A DNA stretch of 6,172 nucleotides from Candidatus Pacearchaeota archaeon. GTDB lineage: Archaea; Nanobdellota; Nanobdellia; Pacearchaeales; UBA284. The DNA is taken from NCBI GenBank assembly GCA_023511755.1, contig JAIMAW010000028.1, positions 1 to 6,172 of the forward strand, given 5' to 3'. The stretch's first letter is position 1; each line of letters starts with the position of its first letter. This document shows positions 1 to 6,172 of the stretch, piece after piece. Below the pieces are notes generated by a model. It was not told the origin of the DNA. It saw only the letters and a list, made by a program, of their open reading frames with translations, and did not search any database. The translations under genes were made by a program, and so were the position numbers.

Positions 1-77
1 TCTTCAAACTTAAGATTCTTGTCTGACAATCCAGACAAAAGCTTTCTCAAAAATTTTCTGTCAATACCCAATTTCAT
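1..77 (-). CDS. HicA-like toxin, N-terminal fragment (runs off left edge)
   Basis: The minus strand has an ATG at 77-75 followed by an open frame to the window edge, giving about 25 residues beginning MKLGIDRKFL and containing LLSGLSDKNLKFE. The pattern 'SG.SD.N..F..L' is typical of the N-terminus of the longer HicA/YcfA-type mRNA interferases, whose double-stranded-RNA-binding-like fold carries a catalytic His in a later GSHHIF motif. That motif would lie outside the window, so the family call rests on a short match. An in-frame TAG two codons upstream fixes this ATG as the first possible start; no good Shine-Dalgarno is visible. It is divergent from the pyrF cluster, with 60 bp between the start codons. 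A HicB antitoxin would be expected beyond the edge. Family assignment is inference. Confidence 0.45.
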   Translation of the reverse strand, partial: MKLGIDRKFLRKLLSGLSDKNLKFE

Positions 78-123
78 GTTCTATCATCAATCCACTGCAT
101 TAATAAATATAGAGACTATTTAA

Positions 124-130
124 AAGGAGG
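124..130 (+). promoter_or_regulatory. Strong Shine-Dalgarno of the 38-codon leader ORF
   Basis: AAGGAGG lies 7 nt before the ATG at 138. This near-consensus bacterial ribosome binding site is the main reason to treat the short ORF that follows as translated. The AT-rich stretch before it (about 100-123) is where a promoter would sit, but I see no convincing -35/-10 pair. Confidence 0.7.
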
Positions 131-137
131 TAGAGTT

Positions 138-254
138 ATGAAGGAGATTTTTAAAGAAGAAATTCAAGCCATAGACTTTGTCAGGGAGAAGGTGGAAATT
201 GGCCTTGAAAATCTTACGGTGAAGGAGGTTTTACCATTAGTACCAGAATTATAG
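138..254 (+). CDS. Small ORF (38 aa) overlapping the start of pyrF
   Basis: The ORF runs from ATG to TAG and encodes a 38-residue, charged, probably helical peptide starting MKEIFKEEIQ and ending VLPLVPEL. I do not recognise it. The AAGGAGG site 7 nt upstream argues that it is translated. Its last 19 nt overlap the proposed ATT start of pyrF at 236, and the pyrF ribosome binding site lies inside its codons 28-31, so ribosomes leaving this ORF could re-initiate at pyrF. It may be a leader or coupling peptide, a small protein in its own right, or the relic of a longer gene. It has no signal peptide or membrane segment and no attenuator-like run of codons. Confidence 0.5.
   Translation: MKEIFKEEIQAIDFVREKVEIGLENLTVKEVLPLVPEL
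222..228 (+). promoter_or_regulatory. Shine-Dalgarno that points to an ATT start for pyrF
   Basis: A second AAGGAGG lies 7 nt upstream of the ATT at 236, the same spacing as the site before the 38-codon ORF. It is 67 nt from the GTG at 296, too far to serve it, so it decides the pyrF start in favour of position 236. Confidence 0.65.
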
Positions 255-925
255 TAGCCCTCAACACTGCATCTCTGGATGAGGCTCTGAAGTGGGTGGA
301 TACCCTTGGAGAAGCCCAGGATTTCTACAAAATCGGGCTGCCTCTTTATCTGAGATATGGAAAAAAGAGTATCGATGAACTCCGCAGAAGGGGGAAGAGG
401 ATTTTTCTGGACCTTAAACTTCATGACATTCCTTCGGTGGTGGCACAGAGTATTGTTCCCTTTAAGAGAGGGGAAGTGGAGATTATGACTGTTCATATTT
501 CTGGCGGTTCCAGAATGCTCGCGGAATCTACCGTTGAAGCTCACAATAGAGGTATCGCCCTGGCCGGGGTATCCATTCTCACGAGCCTCGACAGACTTGA
601 AATCCAGAGACTTTTCGCATACCCCTGTGAAATTGAGCGGGTGGTGGAGAGTATGGTGAATGTGGCCATAGAGTGCGGCCTTGACTACGTAGTACTTTCG
701 GGTCAGGAGGTTACAAGGTTTGGTGAAAAGTACAGGGACAGAATTGGATTTATCGTACCAGGTGTGAGGCTTGAAGGTGAAGAACTGGATGACCAGAGTA
801 GAGTTATTACTCCCAGGCAGGCTAAGGAGCTGGGAATTCACTATATTGTGGTGGGAAGGCCCGTAACTCACAGCCCTGACCCCGTATCAGCCCTCAGAAG
901 ATATTCTGAATCTCTTGAGGAATGA
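236..925 (+). CDS. pyrF: Orotidine-5'-phosphate decarboxylase, probable ATT start
   Basis: This enzyme converts OMP to UMP in the cytoplasm, the last step of de novo pyrimidine synthesis. The DLKLHDIP motif supplies the Asp-Lys-Asp catalytic array (D59, K61, D64), YKIG supplies K32, and VVGRPVTHSPDP near the C-terminus is the phosphate-gripping Arg region. PGVRL and the following DDQSRVITP are also family hallmarks. Counted from ATT 236 the protein is 229 aa, usual for the family, and the catalytic residues fall one position below those of B. subtilis PyrF (33/60/62/65). The first conventional start, GTG 296, would remove the first beta-strand (RIIVAL), which is clearly coded upstream. The frame cannot extend past a TGA at 206-208. 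Residue 10 is Asn (AAC) where the family has a conserved ribose-binding Asp. The stop overlaps the next gene as ATGA. Confidence 0.9.
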   Translation: MSTRIIVALNTASLDEALKWVDTLGEAQDFYKIGLPLYLRYGKKSIDELRRRGKRIFLDLKLHDIPSVVAQSIVPFKRGEVEIMTVHISGGSRMLAESTVEAHNRGIALAGVSILTSLDRLEIQRLFAYPCEIERVVESMVNVAIECGLDYVVLSGQEVTRFGEKYRDRIGFIVPGVRLEGEELDDQSRVITPRQAKELGIHYIVVGRPVTHSPDPVSALRRYSESLEE

Positions 926-2043
926 TGCTTTTTGCATTGCTTATTAATTTCTACTTTGTTCCGTGGCAATGGGAGAAGCTTGAGGTAAGTCCAGATGAAC
1001 TTAGCCCGCTGCAGGACAGAGTTTACATTCACAACATTCCGGTCTTTTACAGGAATCGTTTTCTCAATTTCTGGAATTTTCAGGAGATTTCAAAGGGTGA
1101 AGATAGAGTTCAGTACTTCATTTTTGAGGACTCTCTCCTTGCCCCGGAGGTTCTCCTTTATTCCATAAGGGGAGAGGGCTATTCAGAAGCGGGCGGTTTT
1201 GTAAAAACACCTGTTTTTAAGAAGGAAAACCAGCTTGTCCTCTCGTATTGTAATTTGAAGGATAATTTTTCAAATCCGTCGGTTTTGCTTGCGAGCTTTA
1301 AGGGGGCAGGGGCACTGGACTACGTGCTTTCTTTTGGCGATTTAAAAGACAAAAAAGGTTTTGCCCTTGGCGCACAATACCGCTGGATTTCAGCCTCCTT
1401 TTCACAGGGCGACCTTCTGGAGGCTTCTCTGAAGCTAAATTCCGATAACGGTTTTTTCGTAAAGTATTATAGAGAGGGTGAAATCAACAGTGCGATCCTG
1501 GGTTACCGTTTTCTATCCCTCGGTTTGGGATACGCTGATGGGAAGTTTTCACCTTACGGTAAATTGGATTTACAGGTCAGTCCTTTGAGTTTTCGTTTAG
1601 AACTGGGCAGAAGATATTTCTCCGACGAAGTTGAGGAAAGGCTCTATGCTGCCGCAAGTTTTCACAAGGGTCCGCTTTACGCGGGCATTGAGGGTAAGAT
1701 TGGAAAGGATGGAGTTTTCTATTATGACGGAATGATGATTAAGGGGGCGCCTTATGTTGCAGGAGTTTATGCAGGATTCCGTGGGTATTGGCTTCGATGT
1801 GGCGCATGGTATTACCTTCCTTCTTTCTCGAGGGTGGTTGCTTTACTTTCTCCCAGATTCAGTTTCAGGGAAGGTGAACTTATCCTGGAACCGGGCGCCT
1901 TTGTAAAATTTGATTCCGGCGAAAGAAAATTTACGGGAGATATCTACCTTTCAGTTTTTTTGTTCAAGGCTGTACAGTTTCGCCTTCTTTACAATCTTGA
2001 TTCGGGCATGGAATTCGGTGCAGGGGTTAACCTTTTCGACTGA
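922..2043 (+). CDS. Probable outer-membrane beta-barrel protein, function unknown
   Basis: This 373-residue protein starts with a short hydrophobic segment ([13 protein letters not shown]) that could be a Sec signal, though it lacks the usual positive N-region. From about residue 125 onward it is dominated by alternating polar/aromatic strands with Gly- and Tyr-rich turns, and it ends in a strand closing FGAGVNLFD, much like the C-terminal beta-signal of outer-membrane barrels. I recognise no named family. The N-terminal ~120 residues (with [11 protein letters not shown] and [10 protein letters not shown]) may form a plug or periplasmic part. The ATG at 922 overlaps the pyrF stop (ATGA); a second ATG at 925 sits better behind the GAGG at 917-920. 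The link to pyrF is probably only transcriptional. Its last 17 nt overlap the minus-strand fragment that ends at 2027. Confidence 0.7.
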   Translation: MMLFALLINFYFVPWQWEKLEVSPDELSPLQDRVYIHNIPVFYRNRFLNFWNFQEISKGEDRVQYFIFEDSLLAPEVLLYSIRGEGYSEAGGFVKTPVFKKENQLVLSYCNLKDNFSNPSVLLASFKGAGALDYVLSFGDLKDKKGFALGAQYRWISASFSQGDLLEASLKLNSDNGFFVKYYREGEINSAILGYRFLSLGLGYADGKFSPYGKLDLQVSPLSFRLELGRRYFSDEVEERLYAAASFHKGPLYAGIEGKIGKDGVFYYDGMMIKGAPYVAGVYAGFRGYWLRCGAWYYLPSFSRVVALLSPRFSFREGELILEPGAFVKFDSGERKFTGDIYLSVFLFKAVQFRLLYNLDSGMEFGAGVNLFD

Positions 2044-2212
2044 ATTTGTAAGGTGGGTGAAAAATCCCTTCTTCTGTTATTATTGCGGTAATGAGGCCTG
2101 CAGGTACAATGTCAAAGGCGTAATTTAATGCCTCCACTTCTTCAGGAGCAATTAATTTTTCTCCAACGCGGATAATTTCTTCCTTGCTTCTTTCTTCTTT
2201 TTCTTCTGTCAT
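2027..2212 (-). CDS. C-terminal fragment of an MtnA/eIF2B-type isomerase
   Basis: The ORF encodes 61 residues from ATG 2212 (64 from ATG 2221). From about residue 6 it resembles the C-terminal end of 5-methylthioribose-1-phosphate isomerase and related eIF2B-fold proteins. EERSKEEI resembles the IEER.PEEV segment, [12 protein letters not shown] precedes the family's NPAFDVTP motif (here NYAFDIVP), and [16 protein letters not shown] is the usual end. A full enzyme is about 340-370 aa, so some 300 residues, including most of the active site, are missing. The start lies 2 nt after the stop of the Mth938-like gene (the alternative start overlaps it), and the first residues, MTEEKEE, come from a purine-only run. 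That suggests the beginning of one gene joined to the end of another. It is unlikely to be functional as a stand-alone isomerase. Confidence 0.55.
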   Translation of the reverse strand: MTEEKEERSKEEIIRVGEKLIAPEEVEALNYAFDIVPAGLITAIITEEGIFHPPYKFSRKG

Positions 2213-2214
2213 TT

Positions 2215-2571
2215 TTAACATGTAATATGAAACAGCCCGGCTTTTCTTGCTGCAGTTTCATTGAAAATTTTAATTGCCTTTGGAGTAGGTTCTGCTACTA
2301 GTTTCGTGCCATATTTTTCACAGCTCTTTTCAGCTCCTTGCTCTAATCTGCATGCCTTGAATTGTCCCAAACCAACAACAAGAACTTGTGGTTTTGAAAC
2401 AAGCAAATCTTTAATTTCTTCTGTACAGATAACATGGTGCGTCCCATACCATCTCTCGCTTGCATTGCTCCTCTTAGCAACAATACCCTTAGCATCTATC
2501 GTGATATCAGAATCATAAGTTTTGCCATCTACTACAATCTTCCCAAACTCGGTTGAATCTATTTTTACCAT
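2215..2571 (-). CDS. Mth938-like (AAMDC/NDUFAF3-fold) domain protein
   Basis: This 118-residue cytosolic protein consists of the single Mth938-like domain. [17 protein letters not shown] is the opening beta-hairpin, a conserved Arg and RWYGTHHVI follow, [10 protein letters not shown] is the core strand and glycine turn, [13 protein letters not shown] is the conserved PT.EAI..YN helix, and it ends at HITC, matching the family's typical H.TC end. Length and both termini fit a complete protein. The molecular function is poorly defined; eukaryotic relatives include AAMDC and the complex I assembly factor NDUFAF3. It starts 14 nt after the gyrB stop with no clear Shine-Dalgarno and no TATA-like box at a suitable distance, so co-transcription with gyrB is likely. 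I see no functional link to gyrase. Confidence 0.85.
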   Translation of the reverse strand: MVKIDSTEFGKIVVDGKTYDSDITIDAKGIVAKRSNASERWYGTHHVICTEEIKDLLVSKPQVLVVGLGQFKACRLEQGAEKSCEKYGTKLVAEPTPKAIKIFNETAARKAGLFHITC

Positions 2572-2572
2572 T

Positions 2573-4661
<2,089 letters not shown>

Positions 4662-4662
<1 letters not shown>

Positions 4663-6056
4663 TATTTTTTCCCGTGCGCTGCTTGAGATGTGTGATGCGC
4701 GGCATGCTTGGCCTTCTTCTTTTTCTTCCTATGGGCTGCATAAAGGATTAGCCCTATCAAAATCAAGATCAGCAAAACATACCAATACCAGCAAATGAAG
4801 ATTGAACAGCAAATACCAAACAAGCAGCATTGTGGCTGGCACCTGTTCCTTATACATTTCGAAACTGTACATGGCTTCTTGAATTTACAGGCACAATCGA
4901 CACAACAGTTCTGCTCGGTTTCTGCCAACTCGCATTTTCCATCGCCGCACCTGGCAACAAGGCCGTAGCAATCAGTGGGGCAGTTCTGCCAGTTTTCGCC
5001 CCTAGCAACATCACAAATGCCGTCGCCGCAGATTACATCGCCGCAATCGCTCGGACAATTTGTAGAATTCTCGCCAAGAGTTGTGTCACAAATCATGTTG
5101 CCGCAATACAAGGGACAGTCAGGACAAATAGCATAGAACTCGCCGAACTCGCAGACATTATCATAATCACAAGTGCCATTGCAGTCAGTAGGGCAGTTAA
5201 CATGATTCTCGCCGCACAAAGGCTCGCAAAGGAGGTTGCCGCACATGCAACCAGGGCAGTCTATAACGCAATTCGCGCTTGTCTCGTTGTAGCTGCCGCA
5301 CGGCCCGGTTATGGTCTCACAAATGCCATTGCCGCAACGACAATCATAAGGGCAAGTCAAGTTGGTTTCGTTATACTGCGGCTGGCATAAACCGTCTGGA
5401 CAATGGCAATCATTAGGACAGTTGGTGCAGTTCTCGCCTAAAAAAGCATCGCAAGTGCCATTCATGTTGCATGGCCCGCAATCAATGCAGTTCGTGGCGT
5501 TTTCACAGCAACCAGTCAAGTTCAATGGATGTGGCCAGCAAAAGGCAGGGCATGGCTCACAGATAGTGTTGTTATTACATGTGGGCTTACAATCCTGCGA
5601 ACAATTTAAGCATGTTTCAGTCTGATTGTTACATATGCCGTCGCCGCAGAAGCTGGGTTCACCAAGGATAACCGTAGGAGCCTGGTCATTACCGAATTCT
5701 GATAGAACTACGCTAGTCGAAGCATTATGAGTAGAGTTGCCGATGAAGATATAGACTATATTGTCTTTCTGCCATTGCACCTGGCAATTGCCCAAGTCAG
5801 TAGCATACCAATTGTCCAAGGCAGCATTTCCATTCTTACCCACTATATCTTGCAAGACACAATAGCTCTGGCCAGTCGTATGATTAGTTACATTAAAAAC
5901 TACTGGCAAACCATTAGGCGAGACGCCACTAGCAGAATTGTGCACAAAGCCATTCACGCCATGCTGAGTGCCGGCCAAGGAATAACTTATCAATAAAATA
6001 ACGAATATCAAACTAATCAATAATAGAATAAAAGCTCGCTGTTTCAGCTTTCTCAT
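4662..6056 (-). CDS. Cysteine-rich repeat surface protein with C-terminal membrane anchor
   Basis: Numbered from ATG 6056 (464 aa): a basic N-terminus and hydrophobic segment (about 8-29) form a signal peptide or anchor. A beta-rich domain (about 30-133) follows, with a GTQHGVNGFV opening and a NDQAPTVILGEP linker. Residues 137-388 hold about ten copies of a module close to CGDGIC-x-GEN-NCP-DC, the last eight the most regular. A second Cys cluster, a membrane helix (about 418-441) and a basic His/Lys-rich tail end the protein. I count about 60 Cys and 16 N-x-S/T sequons, all in the exported part. It is probably displayed outside the cell as a disulphide-stiffened, glycosylated stalk; a metal or ligand role cannot be excluded. 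Similar modules occur in DPANN surface proteins (recalled, not searched). ATG 6056 is preferred over TTG 6083, which coincides with the predicted transcription start. Confidence 0.8.
4893..5621 (-). repeat. Array of about ten cysteine modules within the coding region
   Basis: Module spans in residues are 137-156, 166-193 (degenerate), 196-217, 219-239, 241-267, 272-292, 296-314, 318-338, 343-363 and 370-388. The core is C-G-(D/N)-G-I-C, a short spacer often ending GEN, then N-C-P-x-D-C. Spacers vary in length and most DNA copies have diverged, although the bases coding CGDGIC recur almost unchanged near 5015 and 5637. This suggests an old internal duplication with selection on the Cys pattern. 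Confidence 0.8.
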
Positions 6057-6065
6057 TCTCGTTAT

Positions 6066-6071
6066 CCTCTC
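6066..6071 (-). promoter_or_regulatory. Shine-Dalgarno-like site for the cysteine-rich gene
   Basis: GAGAGG on the minus strand lies 9 nt before the ATG at 6056. It supports this start over the in-frame TTG at 6083, which has no such site upstream. Confidence 0.4.
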
Positions 6072-6102
6072 TTTTTTTCTCAATAAGTTAAGGTTTTCCT
6101 TA

Positions 6103-6111
6103 TTTTTAAAT
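6103..6111 (-). promoter_or_regulatory. TATA-like box of the cysteine-rich gene; end of window
   Basis: The minus strand reads ATTTAAAAA, about 25 nt before position 6080, the likely transcription start; the leader would be about 24 nt. The remaining bases to 6172 are very AT-rich. A plus-strand ATG at 6162 with a T/A-rich element about 25 nt before it could begin a leaderless divergent gene, but only three codons are visible. Confidence 0.35.
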
Positions 6112-6172
6112 GTTTTGAATTACACTTTCACAAAAAATTTTTATTCAATTTTTATCTACCTATGAATAAACC

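Noticed and set aside
19..38. Inverted repeat TTGTCTG/CAGACAA
   Set aside because: It lies inside the HicA-like coding region with no T-run or promoter context; probably chance.
164..871. Long minus-strand open frame opposite pyrF
   Set aside because: The plus strand has clear OMP decarboxylase motifs; the antisense product resembles nothing.
1910..2128. Plus-strand 72-codon open frame across the end of the barrel gene
   Set aside because: It is out of frame with the barrel gene and crosses the suspected junction; no start signal or recognisable product.
4830..5390. Long plus-strand open frame (186 codons) opposite the cysteine-rich gene
   Set aside because: It is the antisense shadow of the Cys-module repeats; its Ala/Ile-rich product has no recognisable fold, and the minus-strand reading explains the sequence.
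4893..5621. CRISPR-like or tandem DNA repeat array
   Set aside because: The periodicity is at protein level (Cys modules), with diverged DNA copies and variable spacing; there are no conserved direct repeats with unique spacers.

Overview
The window appears to hold two unrelated genomic backgrounds that meet near 2.0-2.2 kb. The left part (about 1-2040) looks bacterial. It has strong AAGGAGG ribosome binding sites, an ATGA stop/start overlap, an orotidine-5'-phosphate decarboxylase (pyrF), a gene for a probable outer-membrane beta-barrel protein, and the cut-off start of a HicA-like toxin gene. The outer-membrane protein implies a two-membrane bacterium. I cannot name the phylum with confidence; a little-studied, WOR-3-like lineage is only a guess.

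The right part (about 2215-6172) looks archaeal, probably DPANN (Woesearchaeota/Pacearchaeota-like). It has TATA-like boxes at promoter distance, a start without Shine-Dalgarno on gyrB, a Mth938-fold protein, and a large secreted, membrane-anchored, cysteine-rich protein with many N-glycosylation sequons. Its three genes all lie on the minus strand: cysteine-rich surface protein (6056-4662), then gyrB (4514-2586), then the Mth938-like gene (2571-2215).

Between the halves, minus-strand 2212-2027 encodes only the C-terminal ~55 residues of an MtnA/eIF2B-type sugar-phosphate isomerase. It is preceded by a fresh start codon and a low-complexity GAA/AAA run. This is what a misassembled (chimeric) contig, or less likely a genuine recombination scar, would look like. 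Cross-boundary operon or transfer stories should wait until read coverage over 2044-2215 has been checked.

On the left, the likely operon is a 38-codon leader ORF, then pyrF, then the barrel gene, joined by overlaps. pyrF has no ATG/GTG/TTG at the homologous start and seems to begin at ATT (236) behind a near-perfect ribosome binding site. On the right, gyrB has two look-alike odd-centred palindromes 22 bp apart over its predicted transcription start. These are a good candidate for an undescribed operator controlling an archaeal gyrase gene. The cysteine-rich protein, with about ten copies of a CGDGIC..GEN..NCP.DC module on a membrane stalk with a Lys/His-rich tail, is the most distinctive protein.
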